From Gemmatimonadota bacterium (GTDB lineage Bacteria; Gemmatimonadota; Gemmatimonadetes; Longimicrobiales; Gaopeijiaceae), in the NCBI GenBank assembly GCA_007125845.1, contig SLCK01000027.1, forward strand, positions 1 to 46,395: 46,395 nt of DNA. The letters are read 5' to 3'. The notes under the pieces are model-generated. The model was given only the letters and a program-made list of their open reading frames with translations, was not told the DNA's origin and made no database searches. Positions 11,607 to 20,008 of this stretch are shown in pieces; the first letter of the stretch is position 1; each line of letters begins with the position of its first letter. Made by a program: the position numbers and the translations under genes.

Positions 11607-12803
11607 ATGAAGCTCTATAGAACGATGGCCCTCGCGCTGGCACTGACCCTGGGCGGTGCAGTGGGATGTGACTCGATGTTCGAGGTCACCAACCCGGGCC
11701 CGATGGTCGACGAGGACTTGAACAATCCGGCCGCCTTTCCCGGGCTGGTCAATGGAATGTCGGGAGACCTCTCGCAGGCGGTTGACAACGTGGGCTACGC
11801 CGGGGCGCTCCTGGCCGGGGAACTGGTCAGCACTGGCTTCACCCCCACTTGGATCGCGATCTCGGAGGGCCGCCTGATTCCATCCGACGGGAACGGATTC
11901 TGGAACAACGCGCAGCGGGCGCGTTGGGTGGCCGAGGACGGGATCCGACGCATGGAGGAAGCCGGGTACGACAGCAACGTGTTGGCGAGGGCGTACCTCC
12001 TGGCAGGCATCTCCAATCGGCTCCTGGGAGAGAACTTCTGCGAAGCCGTCATCGACGGAGGAGGGGCCGAGCCCCACACGGTGTATTTCGAGCGGGCGCA
12101 GGGGCACCTGAACATGGCCGTGGACGTGGCCGAGAGGCACGGAGATGCCCAGATCCGGGATGCGGCGAACGCGGCGCTGGCCTCGGTGTTGGCCGCGCTC
12201 GGGAACTGGGATTCCGCGGCGTCGCTCGCAGCCCAGGTTCCGCTCGACCACCGCTTCGAGGCAATCTTCTCGCTCAACTCCTCCCGGGAGACGAGCGATC
12301 AACTCATCAACTACCCCCTCGAGCACTCGGAGGGTACGGTGTGGGGGACCCGTTGGGATACGGTGACCGACGACCCCAGGGTGCCGTGGGAGGTCGCGCT
12401 GGACCCGGGCGGAGAGCCCCGGGCGGGGCGGGACGGGTCGACCCCCTGGTACCGGGCGCTCAAGTACACGTCACGGGGTGACAACGTGGCGATGACGAAG
12501 GGCACCGAGATGCACCTCATCCGGGCCGAAGCCGCCCTGCGGAACGGCGACGTCGAGACGATGGTGGAGCACCTGGACGTGGTGCGCGAGTTCCACGGGA
12601 TGGAGCCGCTCGGCCAGGTTGACACGGATGACGCCTGGGACGTGCTCATGTACGAGCGCAGCGCCGAGCTCTGGCTGGAATCGCGCGGCCTATGGGACCG
12701 ACGCAGGTGGTACGCGGAGGGTCGGGACGACTTCCTCGAGGGACGGGAAAGCCCCTGCTTCCCGGTCGGACAGACCGAGATCGACACGAATCCGAACCTC
12801 TGA
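11607..12803 (+). CDS. RagB/SusD-family outer-membrane lipoprotein
   Basis: 398 residues, 48 bases after susC and surely co-transcribed; GGAGG lies just before the ATG. The signal peptide ends in GGAVGC, so Cys21 is the lipidated residue. The mature start FEVTNPGPMVDEDLNNP is typical of SusD proteins, followed by TPR-like helices (ARAYLLAGISNRLLGENFCEAV) and the conserved late segments MHLIRAEAALRNG and LMYERSAELWLESRGLWDRRRW. SusD covers the SusC barrel at the cell surface and binds substrate. At 398 residues it is short beside the usual 450-550, and typical of the compact relatives outside Bacteroidetes. Confidence 0.93.
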   Translation: MKLYRTMALALALTLGGAVGCDSMFEVTNPGPMVDEDLNNPAAFPGLVNGMSGDLSQAVDNVGYAGALLAGELVSTGFTPTWIAISEGRLIPSDGNGFWNNAQRARWVAEDGIRRMEEAGYDSNVLARAYLLAGISNRLLGENFCEAVIDGGGAEPHTVYFERAQGHLNMAVDVAERHGDAQIRDAANAALASVLAALGNWDSAASLAAQVPLDHRFEAIFSLNSSRETSDQLINYPLEHSEGTVWGTRWDTVTDDPRVPWEVALDPGGEPRAGRDGSTPWYRALKYTSRGDNVAMTKGTEMHLIRAEAALRNGDVETMVEHLDVVREFHGMEPLGQVDTDDAWDVLMYERSAELWLESRGLWDRRRWYAEGRDDFLEGRESPCFPVGQTEIDTNPNL

Positions 12804-12900
12804 TCACGATCCGGTGACGTTCGGCGTCCGGAGCTGAACATCCGGAATCAAAGGCCGCTCACCGGGCAGGAACCCGCAAGCTCGGGGTGGGGCTCGCCGC

Positions 12901-12937
12901 TCCGCCCCGGGCTTGCTTGCATTGGGCCCGGGGCGGA
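12901..12937 (+). terminator. GC-rich stem-loop after susD
   Basis: TCCGCCCCGGGC (12901-12912) pairs perfectly with GCCCGGGGCGGA (12926-12937): 12 bp around a 13-base loop, about 100 bases after the susD stop. No U tract follows, so its strength as a terminator is uncertain. Confidence 0.6.
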
Positions 12938-13031
12938 ATGGGGCGCGCCTCGACGCTCGCACGGGGCCGAATCGGCCTATCGAGTCCCGACGTGCGGTGA
13001 CGATGGGTTTGGCGTACGTTTGCGCTTGTGT

Positions 13032-13041
13032 GTCACGTGAC
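13032..13041. promoter_or_regulatory. Palindrome GTCACGTGAC upstream of GGT2
   Basis: A perfect 10-bp palindrome 38 bases before the GGT2 start, where an operator would be expected. No promoter hexamers are obvious beside it, and a chance palindrome of this size is possible. Confidence 0.3.
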
Positions 13042-13079
13042 CGCGATCCTCCTTCCATTCCCACAGCCCGGATTGGACC

Positions 13080-14822
13080 ATGTCAGCGTTTCCGACCCCC
13101 TACGTTTCCCCTATGCTCCGACCCCTGGCGGTGGTGCTCGCGCTGCTGGCCGCAGTGGCGTGCGGGGAACCATCGCAGCTTCAGACCGTTGCCGGCGGCG
13201 AGATGCTCACCGTCGAGAACGGGGCCGTGGCTTCCACCAACCTCTGGTCGAGCCGAGCCGGTGCGGAAGTACTCCTGGAGGGCGGAAACGCCGTTGACGC
13301 CGCGATCGCGGTGGGCTTCGCGCTCGCCGTCACAAACCCTACGGCCGGAAACATCGGCGGCGGCGGCTTCATGGTGGTGCGGACCCCCGACGGAGAGACG
13401 ACCACCTTCGACTTCCGGGAGAAGGCACCCCTCGCGAGCCATCCGGAGATGTTTTACGACGAAGACGGCGAATTCTCGAGGGACATCCGGCACCGGAGCC
13501 ACATCTCCGTAGGAGTACCGGGAACCGTGGCCGGCTTCGAGCTCGCGCATCAGCGGCTTGGTCAGGCGGACTGGGCCCGGCTCGTGGAGCCCTCCATCGG
13601 CTTGGCGAGGGACGGTATTGAGCTCACCCCGGACCTGGCGGGCTCGATCGCGAACGCTGTCGGGCGGATGCAGGAGAGGGGATACGAGGCGAGCGTGCAG
13701 GCCTTTTCCCGGGACGGGGTGCCTTATGAGGCCGGCGAGCTGTGGCAGCAACCGGACCTTGCGATGACCCTGGAGAGAATCCGGGACGAGGGGCGCGACG
13801 GGTTCTACCGGGGCGAGACGGCCGACCTCCTCGTGGCGGAAATGGAGCGGGGCGGAGGGATCATCACGCACGAGGACCTGGAGATCTACGAGGCTGTAGA
13901 GCGCGCTCCGATCGAGGGCACCTTCCTGGGCTACGACGTCATCAGCATGGGACCGCCCTCGAGCGGGGGCACCGCGATCGTCCAGATGCTGAATATTCTG
14001 GAGGGGTTCGATCTCCCGGCGATCGGTCACAACTCCCCCGAGTACGTGCATCATGTGGCCGAAGCGATGCGCTTCGCGTTCCGGGATCGGGCTGCCCATC
14101 TCGCCGACATGGATTTCTCGGACGTACCGCTGGAGCGCTTGACCAGCAAGGAGTATGCGGACGAGCTCCGGGCCCAGATCGATCCCGACATGGCCGGTGA
14201 GTCCTCGGTGGCCGATGTGGAGCTGGCGATGGAATCCGCCGAGACCACCCACTACTCGGTGGTGGACGCCGACGGAATGGCCGTCTCGGTGACGTATACG
14301 TTGGAAGGAGGCTATGGATCGCACATCACGGTGCCCGGAGCGGGCTTCCTCCTGAACAACGAGATGGGCGACTTCAACGCGGGACCGGGGATTACCGATG
14401 AGACTGGCCTGATCGGCACCGAGCCGAATCTGGCCCGACCCGAGCAGCGCATGCTCTCGTCGATGAGCCCCACCATCCTCGCCCGCGACGGCGAGCTCGT
14501 GGCCGTAATTGGGACTCCGGGAGGACGCACCATCATCAACACGGTCCTCCAGCTCGCGCTCAATCGAATGGCCTTCCAGATGGAGCCGATGGAGATGCTC
14601 TCGGCGGGCCGTTTCCACCACCAGTGGCTGCCCGACCGGATCACTGTCGAAGAGGCGATCGCGACCCCGGAGCTGATGTCACGACTCGAGGAGATGGGGC
14701 ACACTGTGGAGCCCCGTACCCGACAGGGAGCGGCACACTCGATCGTGATCGACATGGAGACGGGTGAGCGGATCGGGATCCCAGACCCGAGGATCACGGA
14801 CGGGACGGCCGTGGGGTACTAG
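13080..14822 (+). CDS. ggt: Classical gamma-glutamyltransferase, lipoprotein (GGT2)
   Basis: 580 residues from ATG 13080; ATG 13113 is a possible alternative and gives the neat signal MLRPLAVVLALLAAVAC, so the mature protein is probably lipidated at that Cys. Classical GGT motifs are all present: GGNAVDAAIAVGFALAVTNP, GNIGGGGFMVVR, GPPSSGGTAIVQMLNILEG, nucleophile Thr389 in AETTHYSVVDADG, LNNEMGDFN, and SSMSPTIL before GGRTIINTV. It should cleave glutathione and other gamma-glutamyl compounds outside the inner membrane. The C-terminus TAVGY is the normal GGT ending, so the protein is complete even though its TAG stop coincides with the end of an IS630-type element. Its own transcription unit appears to start in the gap after susD. 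Confidence 0.95.
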   Translation: MSAFPTPYVSPMLRPLAVVLALLAAVACGEPSQLQTVAGGEMLTVENGAVASTNLWSSRAGAEVLLEGGNAVDAAIAVGFALAVTNPTAGNIGGGGFMVVRTPDGETTTFDFREKAPLASHPEMFYDEDGEFSRDIRHRSHISVGVPGTVAGFELAHQRLGQADWARLVEPSIGLARDGIELTPDLAGSIANAVGRMQERGYEASVQAFSRDGVPYEAGELWQQPDLAMTLERIRDEGRDGFYRGETADLLVAEMERGGGIITHEDLEIYEAVERAPIEGTFLGYDVISMGPPSSGGTAIVQMLNILEGFDLPAIGHNSPEYVHHVAEAMRFAFRDRAAHLADMDFSDVPLERLTSKEYADELRAQIDPDMAGESSVADVELAMESAETTHYSVVDADGMAVSVTYTLEGGYGSHITVPGAGFLLNNEMGDFNAGPGITDETGLIGTEPNLARPEQRMLSSMSPTILARDGELVAVIGTPGGRTIINTVLQLALNRMAFQMEPMEMLSAGRFHHQWLPDRITVEEAIATPELMSRLEEMGHTVEPRTRQGAAHSIVIDMETGERIGIPDPRITDGTAVGY

Positions 14823-14838
14823 TGTCCTGAGTTAGAAG
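14820..14838 (+). repeat. IS630-type terminal sequence overlapping the GGT2 stop
   Basis: TAGTGTCCTGAGTTAGAAG begins with the GGT2 stop codon. IS630 elements insert at TA and duplicate it, so the stop appears to be the target TA plus the first G of the element. A related sequence, TAGTGTGGTGAGTCAGAGA, occurs at 32797 (14 of 19 identical), again starting with a gene's stop codon. Confidence 0.6.
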
Positions 14839-14880
14839 GTCGTGGCAAAATACAGGAGGGGGATGTCTCTTTCAGGAGCC

Positions 14881-15490
14881 CCTTCCTGAAGGTGCGAGCA
14901 ATGGAGAGGTGGCCGAGGCTCTCGGGATCACCCGGGCCACGGTGGGCAAATGGCGGTCCCGGTTCCTCGAGCGTCGCGTGGACGGGCTTCTGGACGAGCC
15001 CCGCCCGGGAGCGCCTCGCACGATCACCGACGAGGACGTGGAGCGGGTCGTGACGCTGACGCTGGAACAGACACCGAAGGATGCCACCCACTGGAGCACG
15101 CGCTCCATGGCCCGAGGACCGGGCTGACCCAGAGCGCGGTCAGCCGGATCTGGCGCGCCTTCGCCCTGCAGCCGCATCGCAGCGAGACGTTCAATCTCTC
15201 CTCCGATCCCCTCTTCAAGAAGGTCCGCGACATCGTGGGCCTCTACCTGAACCCGCCCGAGCGGGCCCTGGTGCTGTGCGTCGACGAGAAGAGCCAGATC
15301 CCAGGCCCTGGACCGAAGCCAGCCGCTGCTTCCCATGCGTCCGGGACAGATCGAGCGTCGAACCCACGACTATGTCCGCCACGGCACCACCTCCCTCTTC
15401 GCGGCCCTGAATACGAAGACCGGTGCGGTCCTGGATCGTCGTTGGACCCCCTCACCGATGCTATCGCATCGCCTTCGGCGCTCCGCCTAG
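14881..15490 (+). pseudogene. IS630-family transposase, frameshifted and truncated
   Basis: Three frames must be joined. Frame one (to about 15115) gives GASNGEVAEALGITRATVGK, then RFLERRVDGLLDEPRPGAPR, the helix-turn-helix region of IS630 transposases. A one-base loss near 15115 moves to GLTQSAVSRIWRAFALQPHR, then ALVLCVDEKSQI with the first catalytic Asp. A one-base gain near 15301 moves to PMRPGQIERRTHDYVRHGTT and FAALNTKTGAVL. After that the match fades and a stop comes at 15490. The first 40 or so residues and the rest of the catalytic DDE domain, including the expected DNYxTHK, are absent, so the element cannot move on its own. Both breaks being single-base changes suggests fairly recent decay. 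Confidence 0.85.
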
Positions 15491-15520
15491 ACCAAGGACC
15501 GCAAGACCCCTTCGCAGTGG

Positions 15521-15548
15521 CCACGCCCCTTCTTCAACAACCTTCTAG
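15521..15548 (-). repeat. 28-bp repeat, copy A (next to the class V enzyme stop)
   Basis: Read on the minus strand this starts with CTAG, whose TAG is the stop codon of the class V enzyme, and continues AGGTTGT and GAAGAAGGGG. It matches 25 of 28 bases at 27949-27976, where again CTAG holds a stop codon (OsmC). Probably the end of an insertion sequence. Confidence 0.65.
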
Positions 15549-16888
15549 ACCAGGCGGGCGACCGCTTCGACCGCGCGCTCCACGTCTTCGCGGGTGTTGT
15601 AGATGTGCGGACAGAGGCGGAGGCCCCCCGTCGCCGCGCCGGCGATTCCGTGCTCCTCGTAGAGCCGCTCATAGACCCGACGGCCGGCGTCCGTCTCGAC
15701 GCGGGCCACGACCACACCGGCCCTGAGCGCCTGGGCGGCTGGGGTCACGAGCCGTAGACCCCGGATTCCCCGCAGCCCCTCCACGAGGTGAGAGGCCAGC
15801 TCGTGGATGCGGGCCTCGATCCGGTCGGGCCCGATGGAGTAGTGGAGCTCGACCGCAGCGCCCATTCCCACCAGGGTCGCGTCGTTCCGCTGTCCAAGCG
15901 TCTCGAACTTCCGTGCGCCCGCGGCCGAGGGCTCCACGTCGGATCCCCAACCCACGCCCACGATGTGTGGCCAAATCTCCGGAATGCGCTCCGCCCGGAC
16001 ATAGAGCACGCCCCCTTCCTTCGGGCCCATGAACCACTTGTGGGAGCTGGACGCGTAGGAATCGCAGCCCAGCTCATGGAGGTCGACTTCGACGGCACCG
16101 AAAGACTGGGCGCCGTCGACGTGGGTGTAAACTCCGCGCTCCCTGCACGCTCCGCAGATGTCCCGGACCGGCAGCCGGAGCCCCGAAACGTTGGAGATGT
16201 CCGAGAAGGCCAGCACCCGGGTCTCGGGACGCAGCGCGTTCAAGAATGCGTCGCGCACTTCGTCCGGGTCGTCTACGCCATCCGGCACACCGACCCGACG
16301 AACGCCGAAGCCGTAGCGCGCCCCCCTGACGTCCCAGGCCACGGAGTTGGTGGCGTGATTCTGATCGAAGAGAAGGACCTCGTCTCCCACGCCCAGCTCG
16401 AGGCCACCGATCACGATGTTGTTCGCCTCGGAGGTGTTGCGCACGAGGGCGATCTCATCGGGTTCCGCTCCCAGGTACTCCGCGATCGCGGACCGTGCGT
16501 TCCCCTGCAAGCCGGAAAGTCGGGCGCGGTTCTGGAAGGAAACGTCCCCGTCCACGTCGTACGTGATCTCCATGACCCGCTCGATCACCGAGCGAGGCGC
16601 TGGAGCGAGATTGGCCGCATTCATCGGGGTGCGGCCCTCCCGGAGGGGAAAGTGGGCCTTCACTTGCTCCCAGAAGGCCTCATCCAGTGCAAGAGCTCTG
16701 TCCGGTGCGGCGGACGGAGACCCGTCGGGACGGGAAGGGGGCAGAGGCAACGCGTGTGCGGCGGCGGCGAGCCGGGATGGATCGACGAGGGGAAAAAGAG
16801 CCGCGAGGGCTCCCGCACCTCCGAGGCGGCCCAGAAAGGACCGCCTCGAAAGCTCCGGTCGGAAACCCTCGCGGCTGGGAGTCGTCAT
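15545..16888 (-). CDS. Tat-exported class V PLP enzyme (isopenicillin-N epimerase/cysteine desulfurase-like)
   Basis: 447 residues. The N-terminus has a twin-arginine signal (ELSRRSFLGRLGGAGALAAL), so the folded, cofactor-loaded protein is probably exported. PLP-enzyme motifs: NTSEANNIVIGG (phosphate cup), FSDISNVSGLRLPV, HVDGAQSFGAVEVDL with the cofactor Asp, and SSSHKW with Lys284 as the Schiff-base lysine. Closest in style are CefD-like epimerases and NifS/Csd-like enzymes; I see no desulfurase-type cysteine loop, so an amino-acid or peptide-acting lyase or epimerase is more likely. The start lies 19 bases after the GGT3 stop, which makes an operon with that gene likely: GGT3 could release the amino acid or dipeptide this enzyme then transforms. 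The stop borders IS remains. Confidence 0.85.
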   Translation of the reverse strand: MTTPSREGFRPELSRRSFLGRLGGAGALAALFPLVDPSRLAAAAHALPLPPSRPDGSPSAAPDRALALDEAFWEQVKAHFPLREGRTPMNAANLAPAPRSVIERVMEITYDVDGDVSFQNRARLSGLQGNARSAIAEYLGAEPDEIALVRNTSEANNIVIGGLELGVGDEVLLFDQNHATNSVAWDVRGARYGFGVRRVGVPDGVDDPDEVRDAFLNALRPETRVLAFSDISNVSGLRLPVRDICGACRERGVYTHVDGAQSFGAVEVDLHELGCDSYASSSHKWFMGPKEGGVLYVRAERIPEIWPHIVGVGWGSDVEPSAAGARKFETLGQRNDATLVGMGAAVELHYSIGPDRIEARIHELASHLVEGLRGIRGLRLVTPAAQALRAGVVVARVETDAGRRVYERLYEEHGIAGAATGGLRLCPHIYNTREDVERAVEAVARLV

Positions 16889-16907
16889 CGTTCGTCGGGG
16901 GAGGCCA

Positions 16908-18713
16908 TCAATACGCCATCGCGGCCGCTTCCCGCCGCATGTCCGCGCCCGTGCGCAGAACCCCGGTGGGGAGCCTGTGAATCACCTGCATGTTCCCGAA
17001 GTTGGCCGTCCATCCCTCGGTGACGCTCACGTCGTGGCCGCGCTCCCGAAGCTCGTCGATCACATAGTCTGGCAGGCGGGATTCCAGGGAGAGGCTGGTC
17101 CCGCTGCCCGCGCGGAATCGAGGGGCCTCAACCGCCTGCTGCGGCGACATGCCGTACACCAACGCCTGGATCAGGGTCTGCGTGAGGAACTGGGGCTGCC
17201 CGCTTCCCCCCGGCGTCCCGATCGTCATCTCGAAGCCGTTCTCATTGGTAACGAGCGCGCTCATCAGGGTGTGGAAGGGACGCTTGCCCGGTGCGACCTG
17301 GTTCGGGTGGCCTTCCTCGAGGGTAAAGCCGGCCCCACGGTTCTGCAGCACGATGCCGGTGCCCGGATCCACGAGGTTGGATCCGAAGCTTCCGAAGATG
17401 CTCTGAATCCAGCTCACCGCGTTCCCGGAAGAGTCGACGACCATCAGGTAGACGGTGTCCCCATCTTCGTCGGTGTCGGCGCCCGCGGCGAGCACCTCGT
17501 CGCCGAATCCGGCGTCACGGCTCTCGGCAGCCCGGTCCCCGATCATGGCAACCCGGTCGCTCAGGTAGTCCGGGTCGAGCATCTGTGCCACCGGAATGTC
17601 GTTCCACTCTGGGTCGGAGACCCAGCGGTCCCGGTCCGCGAAGGTGAGCTTCTGGATCTCGACCAGCTCGTGGAGCAGCTCCCCCGAGTTCGGCAATCGA
17701 TCCTCGAAGGGGATGTGCTCGGCCATTCCCATCATCTGGAGGAGGACGATGCCCTGGGAGTTCGGGGGCACCGTGTGGACCTGGCGGCCGCGGAAGGGCA
17801 CGGAGATCGATTCTGTCCACTCGGGCTCGTGCGACGCGAAGTCGGCGAGCGTGAGGTGGCCTCCCTCCTCCTCCAGGAAGGACGCGATGGACGCACCGAT
17901 CTCGCCCCCGTACATCGCCGAAGGGCCCTGTTCGGCGATCGTGCGGAGGCTCTGTGCGAGCTGAGGGCTCCGCAGGACGTCTCCGGCCTGGAGCGGCTGG
18001 CCGCCCGGTCGGTAAATCTCCTGCCCGGCGTCGTTCAGTCGCGCGGCGGAATTGACGAGGTCCTCGGCCAGCGTCTTCGTGACCATGAAGCCTTCTTCGG
18101 CCACCTGGATCGCCGGCTGGAGGGCTTCGGAGAGGCTGATCGTCCCGTAGCGGTCGAGGGCGGCGGCCCAGCCCGATACCGCGCCGGGCACGGTCACCGG
18201 GAGCGCTCCCGATCCCGGAACCCGGTCATGTCCCTGGCTCGTGAAGAACTCGGGTGTGGCCAGCTCACCGGCCCGCCCGGAAGTATTGAGCGCCGTAACC
18301 TCTCCACTCTCCGCATCGTAGAAGAGGCTGAAGTTGTCGCCGCCCACGCTGTTCATGTGCGGGCGGAGGACCGTCAGCATTGCGGCCATTGTCACCGCGG
18401 CGTCTACCGCGTTGCCCCCCGCCCGGAGCACCTCGTATCCCGCCTGGGAGGCCAGGGGATGTCCCGATACTACTGCACCCTGCAGGCCACCCACTTCGGG
18501 CCGGATGTCGGGGCCGGCAAGCTCGGCTGGGATCTCCTCGGCGGTCCGGATCTCGTCACCGGCGACCTGAGCCGCAATCGGCTCGACGCTGAGACCCATG
18601 AGCCCGGCGAGCGCAATAGGGGCCAGGAGCGCGAGTCCCGCCCGCCGGAGCCAGCCGTCCGCCAGAGTGCCTTCTGTTATGGAAGATCCGTGAGAACTCT
18701 TGAGTCTGAACAT
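16908..18713 (-). CDS. Gamma-glutamyltransferase family protein, exported (GGT3)
   Basis: 601 residues from the ATG at 18713-18711, chosen because AGGAG sits 6 bases upstream and a signal peptide follows (LALLAPIALAGLMGLSVEPIAAQ). Family motifs: LRAGGNAVDAAVTMAAMLTV, NSVGGDNFSLFYD, GSGALPVTVPGAVSGW, nucleophile Thr420 in EDGDTVYLMVVDSSGNAVSW, LQNRGAGF and GTPGGSGQPQF. The DTVYLMVVD context groups it with GGT1 rather than GGT2. It lies downstream of an ECF sigma and FecR pair on the same strand and upstream of the class V PLP enzyme. A sigma70-like promoter at 18833-18862 could also drive it separately. Substrate specificity cannot be read from sequence. Confidence 0.92.
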   Translation of the reverse strand: MFRLKSSHGSSITEGTLADGWLRRAGLALLAPIALAGLMGLSVEPIAAQVAGDEIRTAEEIPAELAGPDIRPEVGGLQGAVVSGHPLASQAGYEVLRAGGNAVDAAVTMAAMLTVLRPHMNSVGGDNFSLFYDAESGEVTALNTSGRAGELATPEFFTSQGHDRVPGSGALPVTVPGAVSGWAAALDRYGTISLSEALQPAIQVAEEGFMVTKTLAEDLVNSAARLNDAGQEIYRPGGQPLQAGDVLRSPQLAQSLRTIAEQGPSAMYGGEIGASIASFLEEEGGHLTLADFASHEPEWTESISVPFRGRQVHTVPPNSQGIVLLQMMGMAEHIPFEDRLPNSGELLHELVEIQKLTFADRDRWVSDPEWNDIPVAQMLDPDYLSDRVAMIGDRAAESRDAGFGDEVLAAGADTDEDGDTVYLMVVDSSGNAVSWIQSIFGSFGSNLVDPGTGIVLQNRGAGFTLEEGHPNQVAPGKRPFHTLMSALVTNENGFEMTIGTPGGSGQPQFLTQTLIQALVYGMSPQQAVEAPRFRAGSGTSLSLESRLPDYVIDELRERGHDVSVTEGWTANFGNMQVIHRLPTGVLRTGADMRREAAAMAY

Positions 18714-18832
18714 GGTGTCTCCTGGTGGTTCCGCAGATGGCTCCGGCGTTCGCGGATCGGTCAGGGCAGAACGGCAGTGGCTCCGAAGAGCCGAGCGTCT
18801 CGCCGATCCATCGATCTTGAAGCGTAGGTTCA

Positions 18833-18862
18833 AGTATACCCAGTCAAAGGGAGCTGCGCCAA
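18833..18862 (-). promoter_or_regulatory. Sigma70-like promoter for GGT3
   Basis: On the minus strand TTGGCG (18862-18857), an 18-base spacer and TATACT (18838-18833) form a plausible promoter between fecR and GGT3. The predicted transcript would have a leader of about 110 bases. It suggests GGT3 and the PLP enzyme need not depend on read-through from the regulators. Confidence 0.5.
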
Positions 18863-18937
18863 AGGAATTGCCCCCAGGCACGTCACCCGGACAACCGCCG
18901 AGGGGTGCGATCGTACTACCCCATACGTCCGGGAGGC

Positions 18938-20008
18938 TCAGCCGTCGGTGATGGTGGCCTGTTCGCCCTCCACGGTGCAGGACACGTGAACCACCCGGCA
19001 CACGATATCCATCACCTGCTCGAAGGGCTCCCCATTGAAGGCGACCGTGACGGTGCGCTCGGCGAGCTCGGTGTCCAGTAGCTCGATTTCCACCCCGTAG
19101 CGCAGCTCGACCTCGTCGATCACCCGATCGAGCGGAGTGGATTGGAAGACCATGGCCTGACCCATCCAGTCCAGGTGCCGCAGGGGATCTTCCACAAGGA
19201 CCACGGCCTGGATGATCCCCTCTCGGACCGCGCCGGCCTCCTGACTCCCAACTTCGACCCCTTCTTCCTCGTCAACCGAGACACCGACCCGTCCGTCGAC
19301 GACGAGCACCTTCAGCTCGTCCGTGGACGACTGGACGTCGAAGCGCGTTCCCAGGACGGTGACACGGCCACCGGGGGTGCCCACCACCACACGACGATCT
19401 TCCGCCTGCTGCGCCACCCCAAAGAAGGCCCGCCCCTCCAGCCAGAACTCGGGCTCCGGATCGACGCGCACGACGGTGAGGCTGCTCGAGGGCCCCAGAT
19501 GCATGAGGGTTCCATCCTCCAGCCGGATCGACTGCCCGGCGTCCGGTCCTGTGCGATACTCTTGCCCCTGCGCCATGGTGCCGACCGGAGCCTCGGGATC
19601 TCCGGCCCACCACCGGTCGGTCACCACGAAGGAGACCAGGAGCAGCGCCGCAATGACCACGACTCGGGCAAAGATCGCGCCCGGAGTACGCCGGCCAATC
19701 CGTGCACGGAAGCGAACAGAGAAGGGAGGCGACGAGGCGCAATCAGCGGGACCGGCTCCGGAGCCGAAGTCCGGTCTTTCCCGCATCCTCTCGTCCACGA
19801 TCCGGAGGATTTCTTCGGTCGGCGGCGGTTCCGTGGGGATCCGGGAGGTGGCGGCGGTCGAGACGGAGAGGTGGATCAGGCTCTGGAGGTCCCGATACTG
19901 CTCCTCGTTCTCGGGCGATTCCCGACGCCATTCTTCGAGTCTCTTGATCTCTGCCGAATCCGCCTCTCCACGGACGGACCGGATGAGGAGCTCTTCATCT
20001 ACCATCAT
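18938..20008 (-). CDS. fecR: FecR-family anti-sigma factor
   Basis: 356 residues. A cytoplasmic N-terminal sigma-binding region (1-80, LLIRSVRGEADSAEIKRLEEW) is followed by one membrane helix (about 112-130, IFARVVVIAALLLVSFVV). Then comes the periplasmic FecR domain (GQSIRLEDGTLMHLGPSSSL, VGTPGGRVTVLGTRFDVQ) and a C-terminal segment of the STN-like type found in FecR proteins (VFQSTPLDRVIDEVELRYGV, then CRVVHVSCTV). FecR proteins hold an ECF sigma factor until a TonB-dependent receptor signals across the periplasm. The partner sigma gene lies upstream on the same strand. No receptor gene follows; GGT3 does. The nearest STN receptor is the SusC at 8208, on the other strand. No ribosome binding site is visible before the ATG pair at 20008/20005. 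Confidence 0.92.
   Translation of the reverse strand: MMVDEELLIRSVRGEADSAEIKRLEEWRRESPENEEQYRDLQSLIHLSVSTAATSRIPTEPPPTEEILRIVDERMRERPDFGSGAGPADCASSPPFSVRFRARIGRRTPGAIFARVVVIAALLLVSFVVTDRWWAGDPEAPVGTMAQGQEYRTGPDAGQSIRLEDGTLMHLGPSSSLTVVRVDPEPEFWLEGRAFFGVAQQAEDRRVVVGTPGGRVTVLGTRFDVQSSTDELKVLVVDGRVGVSVDEEEGVEVGSQEAGAVREGIIQAVVLVEDPLRHLDWMGQAMVFQSTPLDRVIDEVELRYGVEIELLDTELAERTVTVAFNGEPFEQVMDIVCRVVHVSCTVEGEQATITDG

Larger units (their letters stand above)
14821..15548 (+). mobile_element. Decayed IS630-family insertion sequence
   Basis: The element fills the whole gap between the convergent GGT2 and class V enzyme genes. The left end carries an IS630-like terminus. The right end contains CCTTCTA, which matches the inverse of the left TTAGAAGG, and part of a 28-bp repeat found again at 27949. 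Inside is a broken transposase. The target TA duplication cannot be confirmed because both borders overlap stop codons and the right border has diverged. Confidence 0.7.

Noticed and set aside
14950..15726. 258-residue open frame in the IS region as an intact gene
   Set aside because: Only its middle third reads as transposase; the rest is out of frame with the transposase or antisense to the class V enzyme. It is part of a frameshifted pseudogene.
18190..18210. Fusion of GGT3 with an N-terminal extension up to 19001
   Set aside because: The 96 extra residues include the promoter region and part of the fecR 3' end; the ATG at 18713 has AGGAG and a signal peptide.
16416..18827. 803-residue forward frame over GGT3
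   Set aside because: It covers two real minus-strand genes, both with conserved catalytic motifs and export signals, and has no ribosome binding site.
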